The position numbers and the translations under genes are program-made. A stretch of DNA of 64,000 nucleotides from Acinetobacter parvus DSM 16617 = CIP 108168 (GTDB taxonomy: Bacteria > Pseudomonadota > Gammaproteobacteria > Pseudomonadales > Moraxellaceae). A model generated the notes under the pieces. The model did not search any database and was not told where the DNA came from. It saw only the letters and a program-made list of their open reading frames with translations. Position 1 is the stretch's first letter; the number at the start of each line of letters is the position of its first letter. Below, in pieces: positions 26,334 through 35,239 of the stretch. The stretch is taken from contig NZ_KB849211.1 of assembly GCF_000368025.1 (NCBI RefSeq), positions 123,907-187,906 on the forward strand, written 5' to 3'.

Positions 26334-26873
26334 ATGGTTAAAAATGCACTGCAAGCGCAATTATTAAAAGCAGGTTTAGTTGACAATAAAAAAGCAAAGA
26401 AACTGACCAAGCAAGCCCAGCATGAACAGCGCACTGGACAGAATGATGATGCGACATTAAAAGCGGAAATTGACCGTGTCAATCAGGAGAAACTGGCAAA
26501 AGACCAGGCACTCAATCTGGAAAAACAGCGTGTATTGGAAGAAAAAGCCCTTAAGGCATCTATTATCCAGATGATTAAACAACATAAGATTAATCAAACT
26601 GACGGTGATGCAGTCTACCAGTTTATTGATGACAGCAAGATCAAGAAAGTCTATATCTCACAACAGGTTTATAATGCGCTGGTTTCAGGCTCGCTTGTGA
26701 TTGCAAAGGATCAAGAGAGTTATGCCTACCTCCCTAAGGCATTGGCGGAGAAAATTGAGCAGAAAATGCAGGGCTTTATCATTGTGAATAATAATGCACA
26801 GACCAATGATCAAACAACGGACGAGGAAGACCCATACGCAGCCTATGTGATTCCAGATGACCTGATGTGGTAA
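26334..26873 (+). CDS. DUF2058 (YaiL-like) protein
   Basis: A 179-residue charged cytoplasmic protein. NALQAQLLKAGLVDNKKAKK followed by a long Lys/Gln/Glu-rich helix (about 20-80) and a C-terminal domain starting near HKINQTDGDAVYQFIDD is the DUF2058 layout. E. coli YaiL has been reported as nucleoprotein-associated; I would not assign a precise role. The start is 3 bases after the previous stop, which suggests coupled translation. The gene ends before a long hairpin preceding the channel gene. Confidence 0.85.
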   Translation: MVKNALQAQLLKAGLVDNKKAKKLTKQAQHEQRTGQNDDATLKAEIDRVNQEKLAKDQALNLEKQRVLEEKALKASIIQMIKQHKINQTDGDAVYQFIDDSKIKKVYISQQVYNALVSGSLVIAKDQESYAYLPKALAEKIEQKMQGFIIVNNNAQTNDQTTDEEDPYAAYVIPDDLMW

Positions 26874-26946
26874 TCTACTTTTAACAAATGTTAAAATTTC
26901 TTAAGAATCGTATATAAAATGTGACCAAATTATCATAGCAGCGTTT

Positions 26947-26984
26947 AACACCTTAAAATTCCACTTCAAGAATTTTAAGGTGTT
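26947..26984 (+). promoter_or_regulatory. 15-bp perfect hairpin covering the channel ribosome site
   Basis: AACACCTTAAAATTC and its exact complement enclose the 8-base loop CACTTCAA. The right arm contains AAGG (26977-26980), 9 bases before the TTG start of the next gene, so the folded form would hide the ribosome site. Because the bases after the stem are TAGGTTTGG rather than a T run, it looks like a translational switch or processing site more than a terminator. Confidence 0.6.
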
Positions 26985-26989
26985 TAGGT

Positions 26990-28264
26990 TTGGATTATTT
27001 AAATTTTATAGCTGATATTCGAAGTGAACTAAGCCACTTTCCGTGGCTAGAAACCTTGCTTGCCTTGATTGTTCTCGTCCTCTTTGCCGCATTAGCGAAC
27101 TTTATTGCCAAGAGAGTGATTGTTCGGGGTATCGGCTATTTAGTCACCAAACTAAAAACATCGAACCAATCCATTTTTGCCGAGCACAGCATTATTCGCA
27201 GACTTGCCAATCTTGTTCCTGCCCTTGTAGTTATGAATGGGGTTACCACCATTCCTCATCTTTCACCCAAATTGATCATGTTTATTCAGATGGGTGCACA
27301 GGCATTCATTTTCCTCACCATTGCACTGACCATCAGTGAAGCACTGAATATCTTTAACCTGATTTATCAACGCAATCCAAAATCACGGAACAAGCCGATC
27401 AAGGGTTATCTACAGTTGATCAAGCTTATTTTGTTCGTTGTGTGTGGTCTGATGATTCTGGGTACTTTCCTTAAAAAGGATGTATTCACCTTGCTGGCTG
27501 GCTTTGGGGCCATGACAGCAGTCCTGATGCTGGTGTTCCAGAACACCATTTTATCCTTGGTGGCGAGTGTACAGATCGCCTCTTATGACATGGTGCGGAT
27601 TGGTGACTGGATTGAAATGCCTTCTTTAAATGCGGATGGTGATGTCATTGATATGTCATTACATACCGTGACCGTACAGAACTTTGATAAGACATTTACC
27701 ACCATTCCAACCAATAAACTGGTGACAGATACCTTTAGAAACTGGCGTGGTATGAGTAATGCAGGTTGCCGTCGCATCAAGCGGTCACTTTTTGTTGATC
27801 AAAGTAGCGTACATTTTATGAGTGACGAAGAGCAGCAAAAGCTAAAAGAGTTCTTGCTATTAGATCAGTATCTGGATGCCAAACAATCTGAAATTGAAGA
27901 TTTCAACAAACAACTGAGCAATCAGTCGCGCTACAACCAAAGACGTTTAACCAATCTTGGCACATTCAGGGCATATGTTGAGTTTTATCTGAAACAGCAT
28001 CAAGGCATTGCCCAAAACCAGACATTATTGGTCCGTCAGTTGCAGCCGACCAGTGAGGGCTTACCTTTGGAAATCTATGCATTTACAAATACAACGGCAT
28101 GGGCATCTTATGAAGCAATTCAATCTGATATTTTTGATCACTTGATTGCGATTATTCCTGAGTTTGGATTGAGAATTTATCAGGCACCATCAGGTCATGA
28201 CTTTCAAAACCTAAATACTGGGGCTGCAAATCCAACCTCTCTTACAGGTCTGAATGAGGGCTGA
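26990..28264 (+). CDS. YbdG/MscM-like mechanosensitive channel
   Basis: A 424-residue MscS-superfamily protein. Four to five N-terminal helices precede the pore-lining helix FTLLAGFGAMTAVLMLVFQN and the beta domain VQIASYDMVRIGDWIEM with ISMSLHTVTVQNFDKT-like sequence (here VIDMSLHTVTVQNFD), which is the hallmark of the YbdG subgroup. Such channels open on hypo-osmotic shock. The only suitable start is TTG 26990; the next in-frame Met is about 80 codons in and would remove the first helices. The hairpin just upstream may gate translation. Confidence 0.88.
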   Translation: MDYLNFIADIRSELSHFPWLETLLALIVLVLFAALANFIAKRVIVRGIGYLVTKLKTSNQSIFAEHSIIRRLANLVPALVVMNGVTTIPHLSPKLIMFIQMGAQAFIFLTIALTISEALNIFNLIYQRNPKSRNKPIKGYLQLIKLILFVVCGLMILGTFLKKDVFTLLAGFGAMTAVLMLVFQNTILSLVASVQIASYDMVRIGDWIEMPSLNADGDVIDMSLHTVTVQNFDKTFTTIPTNKLVTDTFRNWRGMSNAGCRRIKRSLFVDQSSVHFMSDEEQQKLKEFLLLDQYLDAKQSEIEDFNKQLSNQSRYNQRRLTNLGTFRAYVEFYLKQHQGIAQNQTLLVRQLQPTSEGLPLEIYAFTNTTAWASYEAIQSDIFDHLIAIIPEFGLRIYQAPSGHDFQNLNTGAANPTSLTGLNEG

Positions 28265-28291
28265 GATAACTTTTACACCATTTCCAAATGA

Positions 28292-28320
28292 ATAAGCCTC
28301 CCATATGGGAGGCTTAATTT
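28292..28320 (+). terminator. Terminator of the channel gene
   Basis: AAGCCTCCC/GGGAGGCTT stem with a 4-base loop and AATTT after it, 28 bases beyond the stop. Confidence 0.75.
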
Positions 28321-28403
28321 AAAGCTCAAAATATTAAATCTGCTTTCAATGATGAGATTACAGAACTAAGTATGAAAACGGAAAATTAAGATTTATTCTC
28401 AAT

Positions 28404-28598
28404 TCAATGAATACTAAGTTCCTCATCTTTTGCAACGACCACCGCGGTCAGAATCGGGATACCAAGAATAACAGGAACAACAATAATCCATAAGTCAGTC
28501 GTTAAGGCACTCGAAAAGAAAAAGTGAATAACAATTGCGGCTAAAGCCAATACTGAAAACAAAATAGCCATGAATCGAATTGCAAATTTAACAAGCAT
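28404..28598 (-). CDS. 64-residue two-helix membrane protein
   Basis: A small hydrophobic protein with helices at about residues 8-30 and 36-56 and a short acidic tail (AKDEELSIH). It starts with a basic MLVKFAIRFM. No family recognised. GGATTAAAAG lies before the ATG as a possible ribosome site. It has no close same-strand neighbour. Coding status is supported mainly by the clean two-helix pattern. Confidence 0.55.
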   Translation of the reverse strand: MLVKFAIRFMAILFSVLALAAIVIHFFFSSALTTDLWIIVVPVILGIPILTAVVVAKDEELSIH

Positions 28599-28688
28599 CT
28601 TTTAATCCTGTTTGGTTCTGGTGTTGTCTTTCAGTATACGCCTGTTTTAACCGATGTATTCAGTTTTTAATATCTATCATTAAAATAT

Positions 28689-28820
28689 TTAGGCGGCCAT
28701 TTTTCGACATTCAATTGCACATTGACGACACAACGCATTAATGCCCATTTTCTTCATTAAAGTACGTGTATGACGCCGTCCTATATGATGTCCTTGACGG
28801 TTCAATAAATCACCTAAGCT
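28689..28820 (-). pseudogene. Scrap of an IS3-family OrfB
   Basis: Translated on the minus strand this gives about 43 residues containing GDLLNRQGHHIGRRHTRTLM and KKMGINALCRQCA, then a stop. That is the HTH_21-like region before the catalytic core of IS3-family OrfB and aligns by eye with the segment at the very start of this window. Nothing else of the element remains. It lies in the 340-base gap between a small membrane-protein gene and the ABC exporter. Confidence 0.65.
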
Positions 28821-28938
28821 TTAGGCTGGACAAATGTCTCATTTTTAGAGATACGCTTTTCTCATCTATCAAGATCAATTTTCTGCTATCTTAACCCGAG
28901 AAACTGAATCAGTACCTTAAAATTAGAGGAAAAGCGAA

Positions 28939-30786
28939 ATGCTGCAGTGGTTTGAAAAACGAGTTGATCCCTATCCCACGAAAGACTTAAACAAACCATT
29001 ACCCACCACGTTTTTCGCTTTCGTTTGGCAAGCCACCAAAGGCATTCGCCCTTTCCTGTTTTTATTGATCGCCTGTACCGCGGCGGCGGCCTGCTTTGAA
29101 GCATTGTTCTTTTCCTATATTGGAAAACTGGTTGACTGGCTGACCAAAAGCCAACCCAATACCTTTTTAGAGACCAACCAACAAAATCTCACCATTCTGA
29201 TTAGCATTCTGTTTGCCAATATTTTCTTTGTCAGCCTACAGTCTGTTATCAAGCATCAGGTTTTGTTCAGTAATTTTCCAATGCGTATGCGTTGGCTTTT
29301 TCACAACCTGCTGTTGCAACAAACTCTGGATTTCTTCCATACCGATTTCGCAGGTCGGCTTTCAGCCAAAGTGATGCAAACCGCATTGGCCGTTCGTGAA
29401 TTCTGGATAATTCTAGGCGATATGCTGGTTTATGTGCTGATCTACTTTATTACAATCAGTTTGGTGCTTGGTTCAATCTCCCCTGTACTGATTGTTCCCT
29501 TGATTTTATGGCTGGTCTTATTTATTGCGATTGCCAGTTATTTCATTCCTCGTCTGGGCAAAGTCTCACAGGAACAGGCTGATGCACGCGCAGTGATGAC
29601 GGGTCGTGTCACTGATGCCTATACCAATATTCAAACGGTGAAACTGTTTGCCCACGCAGGCCGTGAAAGCCAGTATGCCAAAGAATCCATGCAGGAATTT
29701 ATGGTCACGGTGTATAAGCAAATGCGTCTGGGGGTGAAATACCAGATCAGTATTCGCCTATTGAGTGCTTTTCTGTTTATTGGCGTAATTGGCACATCGG
29801 TCTGGCTGTGGACGCAGGGTCAGGCTGCCATTGGGGTCATTGCGGCGACCACAGCAATGGTATTAAAACTGGATAGTCTTGCAGAATTTATTATGTGGCA
29901 TGTCACCATGCTGTTTGAAAATGTCGGCACCATTCAGGATGGCATGAAAACCTTAGGTAAACCAATCCAGATTCAGGATAAACCAGATGCAAAAGAGTTA
30001 ACCGTTCAGCATGGTGAAATTCGTTTTGAAGATGTCAGTTTTGCCTATAACCAAAAGAATGTCATTGATCATTTCAACCTGACCATCAAACCAGGTGAGA
30101 AAATTGGAATTGTTGGGCGCTCTGGCGCAGGAAAATCCACCCTGATTCAACTGCTTCTGCATTTTTATACGATCAAGCAAGGCCGTATCCTGATTGACGG
30201 TCAGGATATTCAGGAAGTTACACAGGATAGTTTACGTGCCAACATCGCTCTAGTGACTCAGGACACCTCTCTACTGCATCGTACGGTTGCTGAAAACATT
30301 AAGTATGGCCGCCCCAATGCGACTGAAGCTGAAATTCAACAGGCTGTCAGAAAAGCCAAAGCGGAAGAATTTATTTCACAGCTAACCGATATGAAAGGTC
30401 GTGTTGGCTTTGATGCCTATGTGGGTGAGCGTGGGGTCAAACTGTCTGGTGGGCAACGTCAACGTATTGCAATTTCAAGGGTTTTTCTGAAAGATGCACC
30501 AATTTTAATCTTGGATGAAGCCACCAGTGCACTTGACTCCGAAGTCGAGGCAGCCATTCAAAGCAGTTTAAATGACTTAATGGTTGGCAAAACGGTTATT
30601 GCAATTGCACACCGTTTATCTACTATTGCCCAGATGGATCGACTCATTGTGCTTGATCAGGGCAGAATTGCCGAACAAGGTACACATGAGCAGCTTATTG
30701 CAAATGATGGTTTGTATGCTCAGCTATGGAAACGTCAGACAGGTGGTTTTCTGGTTGAACAGCGAGTGACTCAGGACCCAGAATAA
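28939..30786 (+). CDS. ABC exporter, fused permease/ATPase
   Basis: A 615-residue type IV ABC half-transporter. Six transmembrane helices occupy about residues 35-330. The nucleotide-binding domain follows: Walker A GRSGAGKST, Q-loop ALVTQDTSLL, signature KLSGGQRQR, Walker B ILILDEATSALDS and switch His in IAHRLST. It works as a dimer, exporting a hydrophobic or amphipathic substrate such as a lipid or drug. AGAGGAAAAG supports the start. Its stop overlaps the next start as TAATG, so it is translationally coupled to a MaoC-type hydratase. Confidence 0.93.
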   Translation: MLQWFEKRVDPYPTKDLNKPLPTTFFAFVWQATKGIRPFLFLLIACTAAAACFEALFFSYIGKLVDWLTKSQPNTFLETNQQNLTILISILFANIFFVSLQSVIKHQVLFSNFPMRMRWLFHNLLLQQTLDFFHTDFAGRLSAKVMQTALAVREFWIILGDMLVYVLIYFITISLVLGSISPVLIVPLILWLVLFIAIASYFIPRLGKVSQEQADARAVMTGRVTDAYTNIQTVKLFAHAGRESQYAKESMQEFMVTVYKQMRLGVKYQISIRLLSAFLFIGVIGTSVWLWTQGQAAIGVIAATTAMVLKLDSLAEFIMWHVTMLFENVGTIQDGMKTLGKPIQIQDKPDAKELTVQHGEIRFEDVSFAYNQKNVIDHFNLTIKPGEKIGIVGRSGAGKSTLIQLLLHFYTIKQGRILIDGQDIQEVTQDSLRANIALVTQDTSLLHRTVAENIKYGRPNATEAEIQQAVRKAKAEEFISQLTDMKGRVGFDAYVGERGVKLSGGQRQRIAISRVFLKDAPILILDEATSALDSEVEAAIQSSLNDLMVGKTVIAIAHRLSTIAQMDRLIVLDQGRIAEQGTHEQLIANDGLYAQLWKRQTGGFLVEQRVTQDPE

Positions 30787-31226
30787 TGTTGTATTTAGAA
30801 GACTTAAAGGTTGGAGATCATTTCATCAGCCGTGAATATGAAATGACACTTGACGAGGTGAAACAGTTTGCTGGTCAATATGACCCACAACCCTTTCATC
30901 TGGATGAGGAAGCTGCCACAGAACATCCTGTTTTTCAGGGTTTGGCAGCAAGTGGATGGCACACCTCGGCAGTCACCATGCGTTTATGGACTGAATGTTT
31001 TCCTGTCGCAGGTGGTCTCGTGGGAACAGAATCCAGTTTACGCTGGCCCCGCCCAACACGTGTTAGCGATAAAATTCATGTTGAAATTGAAATTACGGCA
31101 ATTGTGCCATCTAAAACCAAAATTGATCGTGGTATCGTCAGCTATGTCACGCAGGCTTTGAACCAGCATGGCGATGTGCTATTAATATCAACAACCAAAA
31201 TTATGGTTTTCAGAAAACCAGCCTGA
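30786..31226 (+). CDS. MaoC-like hotdog hydratase
   Basis: A 146-residue hotdog-fold protein. FAGQYDPQPFHLDEEAA is the (R)-specific hydratase motif, in which Asp and His hydrate enoyl-CoA, and FQGLAASGWHTSAVTMRL is the usual helix after it. No second domain is fused. The start overlaps the ABC transporter stop by one base (TAATG). Pairing with an exporter and followed by an AraC regulator suggests a role in lipid or CoA-ester metabolism linked with export, which is inference. Confidence 0.9.
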   Translation: MLYLEDLKVGDHFISREYEMTLDEVKQFAGQYDPQPFHLDEEAATEHPVFQGLAASGWHTSAVTMRLWTECFPVAGGLVGTESSLRWPRPTRVSDKIHVEIEITAIVPSKTKIDRGIVSYVTQALNQHGDVLLISTTKIMVFRKPA

Positions 31227-31355
31227 TTTTTGAATGATTAGGTGAATTTTTTGTCCAACAATTTTTATAATTGATAATTTTATTTCATGTAAAGATATTT
31301 AAGACTTATATGTTTAAAAGACATTGGCAAAATTGATGAGCGCCACGGAAAGCAC

Positions 31356-32381
31356 ATGAAAACAACCTCAACTCGTCAAGATCAGGGCATACCAGGTGTC
31401 TATGGCTTATTGCTATTGGATGTTGTTTCTCGTTGGGGATATAACGATGAAACCTTATTTGCCCCATTTCGTTTAACCAGTGAGCAACTGGCCGATCCGA
31501 ATTATCGAATTCCAACACCGATTGCAAATGAACTGGTGAAACACGCTTTGCGCCTAACGGGTGAAAGCACGCTTGGCTTTCATTTGGGCACGCAAATGCG
31601 AATTTCGATTCATGGTTTCATTGGCTACGCCATTATGACCGCGCATGATATTACCGATGCAATTGCGCTCGCCAGCCGTTTTATCCAATTACGCTTGCCT
31701 TTTTTACAACTCTATTTTTCCACGTTTGGACCTAAAGCCACCTTGCAGTTGCAGTGTGACATCGAAGTTGAACCTTTACGCACTGAGATTATCCTGGGCC
31801 TCAGCATCGGCATTATGACCATGGCCAAAGCCTTAACAGGAATTGAAGATTTAAAAAGTGAAGTTGATTTAGATTTCCCTGAGCCTGTGGGATTTGATAA
31901 ATATCGTGATAAATTAACCAGTACAGTAAATTTTAATCAGCCACATTTAATTTCCAGCTTTGATAAAAAATATCTTGGCTTGAAAATGGTCAATGCTGAC
32001 CCAATTGCCAGCCAGATTGCCATTAACCAATGTGAAACTGAATTATCCGCTTTAGGTGAGCGCCGCCGTCTGGCCATGCGTGTCCGTGATATTTTGACCA
32101 ATTCTGAACAGCATTATTTAAGCATTGAAAATGTTGCTGAACGTCTGCATATGTCTGACCGTACTTTAAAACGCCAGCTTGCGGCAGAGGGTACCTCTTT
32201 TTCTACTCTGGTAGATGAGGTGCGTTACCGTCATGCCACTTCCCTGTTGTCACGTACAGATTACAGTCTGGAACAAATTGCGGACGAATTGGGTTATTCT
32301 GATGTGGCAAACTTTAGCCGTGCCTTTAAGCGCTGGAGTGGCCGTAGCCCAAGCAACTGGCGTAAAGACCCTTATTTGTAA
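31356..32381 (+). CDS. AraC-family transcriptional regulator
   Basis: A 341-residue regulator with an N-terminal Arabinose_bd-like (OruR/AraC type) effector domain, about residues 20-200, and a C-terminal double helix-turn-helix, about 240-340. The HTH blocks are IENVAERLHMSDRTLKRQLA and YSLEQIADELGYSDVANFSR followed by AFKRWSGRSPSNWR. Proteins with this architecture often control lipid, amino acid or catabolic operons and the effector is unknown. A 129-base gap separates it from the MaoC gene. GCGCCACGGAAAG precedes the ATG as a weak site. Confidence 0.93.
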   Translation: MKTTSTRQDQGIPGVYGLLLLDVVSRWGYNDETLFAPFRLTSEQLADPNYRIPTPIANELVKHALRLTGESTLGFHLGTQMRISIHGFIGYAIMTAHDITDAIALASRFIQLRLPFLQLYFSTFGPKATLQLQCDIEVEPLRTEIILGLSIGIMTMAKALTGIEDLKSEVDLDFPEPVGFDKYRDKLTSTVNFNQPHLISSFDKKYLGLKMVNADPIASQIAINQCETELSALGERRRLAMRVRDILTNSEQHYLSIENVAERLHMSDRTLKRQLAAEGTSFSTLVDEVRYRHATSLLSRTDYSLEQIADELGYSDVANFSRAFKRWSGRSPSNWRKDPYL

Positions 32382-32477
32382 TATTGCAAAGTGCTTCATT
32401 TTAAATACTTTTGTTTTGACCAAAAAACCTGTATAAAGCCAGACAAAAATGATGAGACAGATTGTTAAGGAGTTGTC

Positions 32478-32852
32478 ATGAACCATCCAGCAGATTTGAA
32501 ATATGCGCGTACGCATGAATGGGTAAGAATTGAGGGTGACCTGGTTGTTACGGGGATTAGTGACCATGCACAGGATGAGTTGGGCGATTTAGTCTATGTG
32601 GAAACACCAGAAGTAGGCAGCCATGTGATTGCAACTGAACAGGCAGGTATTGTTGAATCAGTCAAAACTGCTTCTGACATTCATGCTCCTGTTTCAGGTA
32701 TAGTGGTTGAAGTAAACACTGCGCTTGAAGATGATCCTGATTTCGTCAATGAAGAGCCGTATGGTAAAGGCTGGATTTACAAGATCAAGCCAGACAATAT
32801 CGCTGATGTTGAAAAACTGCTTTCCAATGAAGAATACGAATCAGGTTTATAA
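32478..32852 (+). CDS. gcvH: Glycine cleavage system H protein
   Basis: The 124-residue lipoyl carrier of the glycine cleavage system. The lipoylated Lys63 is in [11 protein letters not shown], and [19 protein letters not shown] is the conserved N-terminal block. It normally shuttles the aminomethyl group between P, T and L proteins. gcvT and gcvP are not in this window, so this is a solitary gcvH locus; H protein also donates lipoyl groups to other complexes. AAGGAG is 6 bases before the ATG. Confidence 0.96.
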   Translation: MNHPADLKYARTHEWVRIEGDLVVTGISDHAQDELGDLVYVETPEVGSHVIATEQAGIVESVKTASDIHAPVSGIVVEVNTALEDDPDFVNEEPYGKGWIYKIKPDNIADVEKLLSNEEYESGL

Positions 32853-32872
32853 TTCTTTATAAACTTGAAGAT

Positions 32873-32906
32873 AAAAAGCCCAGTCATATTGAACTGGGCT
32901 TTTTTT
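32873..32906 (+). terminator. Terminator of gcvH
   Basis: AGCCCAGT/ACTGGGCT stem with a 9-base loop, A5 before and T7 after. The pseudogene begins within a few bases of its end. Confidence 0.85.
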
Positions 32907-32910
32907 ATCC

Positions 32911-33504
32911 TAGGACATGATTTGGCAGGAGTCGTTGTTGGGATTGGCAATCAAGTCAATAACTTTAAAGTCGGTGATGAAGTTTACGCCAAAACTGATC
33001 AGGTCGGTGCTTTTGCAGAATTTACCACGGAGAAACAAACTTCACTGGGTCAAGGCCTTAGGTGCAGATATTATTATTGATTACACCACGACTGATTTTG
33101 AACAAGTACTTCATGATTATGATGTGGTTTTTGATACTCAAGGCGATAAGATTTTAACAAAATCCCTGAATGTACTAAAACGTGGTGGGCAAATCATCCG
33201 TATTTCTGGACCTCCTGATCTAAATTTTGCGGAAGCTATCCATGCAAATTGGTTACTCAAAAAAGTGATTCCGCTACTCAGTTGGTCAATCCGTTGCAAA
33301 GCCAAACAGCGTGGTATTGATTATTCATTTTTATTTATGCAGCCCAATGGAGCGCAATTAACCCAAATCACACAATTGGACGAAGCCGAAAAGCTTAAAC
33401 CCATCATTGATCAAATCCATGATTTTGATCAAGCCCAAGAAGCACTGCAATATGTCAATACTGGACGATCAAAAGGAAAAGTTATTTTAAAGATCAAGTC
33501 ATAA
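32911..33504 (+). pseudogene. Remnant of a zinc-type NADP alcohol dehydrogenase/quinone reductase
   Basis: Two frames together encode parts of one medium-chain dehydrogenase. The first covers GHDLAGVVVGIGNQVNNFKV through GAFAEFTTEK; the second, starting near 33045, runs VKALGADIIIDYTTTDFEQV to the C-terminus GRSKGKVILKIKS. Missing are the first 60 or so residues (cut off next to the gcvH terminator) and roughly 60-80 residues with the GxGxxG cofactor loop between the two pieces, where the frame also changes. There is no promoter or start. The C-terminal 150 residues remain free of stops, so the decay may be recent. Confidence 0.85.
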
Positions 33505-33637
33505 AAACACCACTTTTCAATCATATTTAAATTGTTCATGTACTGTATGAACAATTTGAATATTAAGTTTAACCACACGCTCACCCTATTTTTTGCTACC
33601 ATCCTCACCTAAATTTAATTTGTAATTTTTCACGCTT

Positions 33638-34723
33638 ATGACCCTATCTTATCAACAGCAACTTCAAGAGAAAGTTGAACGCATTACCACACAATTTGCG
33701 CCGTTCACCCCTCCAACTTTAGAAGTGTTTCAATCACCTGAACAACATTTCCGTATGCGTGCCGAATTCCGTCTCTGGCATACCGAAAATGATTTGTTCT
33801 ATGCCATGTTTGAACGTGCTGAAGATGGTAAACAAAAAGAAGTTATTCGTGTGGATGAGTTCCCAATTGCGGATCAAAGCATCAATGATTTGATGCCACG
33901 TTTATTAGAAGAATTAAAAGCAATTCCTATTTTATCAGAACGTATTTTTGAAGCTGATTTCCTTGCCACATTGAGCGGAGAAATGTTGGTGACTTTAATT
34001 TATCATCGCCGTTTAGATGAAGATTGGGAAATCGCTGCGAACGCTTTAGCAGAAAAGCTGAATATTAAAATTATGGGACGTAGCCGTGGCCAAAAAGTGA
34101 TTATTGGTGACGACTACGTGGTTGAACAACTCAATGTTCATGGTCGTATTTTTAAATACAAACAAATTGAAAGTAGCTTTACACAACCCAATGCACAAGT
34201 GTGCCAACATATGTTGGAGTGGGCTTGTGATGCTGCTGAAAGCTCTGAGAAAGACCTATTAGAATTGTACTGTGGTAATGGTAACTTTACCCTGCCACTC
34301 TCTTTGAAATTTAAACGTGTCCTTGCAACTGAACTTGCTAAATCTTCAGTCTACGCAGCGCAATGGAATATTGAGCAGAATCAAATTGATAATATTCAAG
34401 TAGCACGTTTATCAGCTGAAGAGTTTACTCAGGCGTATCAAGGTGAAAGAGCGTTTAGACGCCTCCAAGAAGCCGAAATTGATATTCAAAGCTATGACTT
34501 TGATACGGTATTTGTCGATCCCCCGCGCGCAGGAATTGATGACGAAACGTTGAAACTATTACAAGGCTTTAAGCGTATTCTTTATATTTCATGCAATCCA
34601 GATACCTTGCATGATAATTTAAAAATACTCAGTCAAACACATCGTATTATAAAATTTGCGATGTTCGATCAATTCCCTTTTACTCATCATGTGGAATCTG
34701 GTGTATTGCTCGAAAAAATTTAA
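33638..34723 (+). CDS. trmA: tRNA (uracil-5-)-methyltransferase TrmA
   Basis: A 361-residue SAM-dependent enzyme making ribothymidine at position 54 of tRNAs. The SAM loop is [16 protein letters not shown], the catalytic-region motif is [14 protein letters not shown], and the nucleophile Cys is in [14 protein letters not shown]; the terminal HHVESGVLL block is also typical. There is no N-terminal TRAM domain or iron-sulfur cysteine cluster, which separates TrmA from RlmD. It is monocistronic with a terminator after it. Confidence 0.95.
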   Translation: MTLSYQQQLQEKVERITTQFAPFTPPTLEVFQSPEQHFRMRAEFRLWHTENDLFYAMFERAEDGKQKEVIRVDEFPIADQSINDLMPRLLEELKAIPILSERIFEADFLATLSGEMLVTLIYHRRLDEDWEIAANALAEKLNIKIMGRSRGQKVIIGDDYVVEQLNVHGRIFKYKQIESSFTQPNAQVCQHMLEWACDAAESSEKDLLELYCGNGNFTLPLSLKFKRVLATELAKSSVYAAQWNIEQNQIDNIQVARLSAEEFTQAYQGERAFRRLQEAEIDIQSYDFDTVFVDPPRAGIDDETLKLLQGFKRILYISCNPDTLHDNLKILSQTHRIIKFAMFDQFPFTHHVESGVLLEKI

Positions 34724-34750
34724 ACAAATTATTGCAAAGTAACCATTTAA

Positions 34751-34782
34751 AATAGAGAGTTTCCATAACTCTCTATTTTTAT
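34751..34782 (+). terminator. Terminator of trmA
   Basis: ATAGAGAGT/ACTCTCTAT stem with a 7-base loop and a T5 tract. Confidence 0.8.
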
Positions 34783-34972
34783 TCAAAGTTTTTACTAAAA
34801 AAAATGATGTTTTTCAAAGATCAAGTCATTCTACTGTCATAATTTCGTTAGAAACAAAAAGAATCATCGAAAAAACTGAAGTTCAACTGCTGCTTTTATC
34901 ACTTAAGCTGACTTGTATTTTATTTTAAAGTGACTATATTTCGATCTATGTTAGGTTGTATATGAAGGCTCT

Positions 34973-35200
34973 ATGAGTTTTTGGCAAAAATTGTTTAATG
35001 CAGATCAGCAATATAATGAACACAAGAACCAAACCTCTTGCGTTGAAAATGATTATTCTTGCAAATCAAATGAACAACTACTGGATGCTTTAGTCAAAGC
35101 AACAGATGAAGATGTGATTAAAGGCATCAAAAAAGTATTGATTTCCCGAGGCTACAGTCGCAAGGAATTACTTGCACTCACTAAGCCACCAATCCAATAA
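34973..35200 (+). CDS. 75-residue hypothetical protein
   Basis: A small, charged, probably helical cytoplasmic protein starting MSFWQKLFNADQ. Residues 30-70 (EQLLDALVKATDEDVIKGIK followed by KVLISRGYSRKELLAL) look like two or three helices with HEAT-like spacing. Two Cys (23 and 30) are present. GAAGG lies before the ATG. I do not recognise the family. A gap of 249 bases before it contains the trmA terminator and AT-rich DNA that probably carries the promoter. Confidence 0.6.
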   Translation: MSFWQKLFNADQQYNEHKNQTSCVENDYSCKSNEQLLDALVKATDEDVIKGIKKVLISRGYSRKELLALTKPPIQ

Positions 35201-35211
35201 AAATAAAATTC

Positions 35212-35239
35212 TCCCTAATTTCTTAAATGGGATTAGGGA
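35212..35239. terminator. Possible weak terminator between convergent genes
   Basis: TCCCTAAT/ATTAGGGA, an 8-bp perfect stem around a 12-base loop, with A/T-rich flanks but no long T run. It overlaps the stop codon of the minus-strand gene. Confidence 0.4.

Noticed and set aside
32865..32910. Upstream start for the dehydrogenase remnant
   Set aside because: The frame runs through the gcvH terminator and the residues there (KIKSPVILNWAFF) are translated hairpin, not protein.
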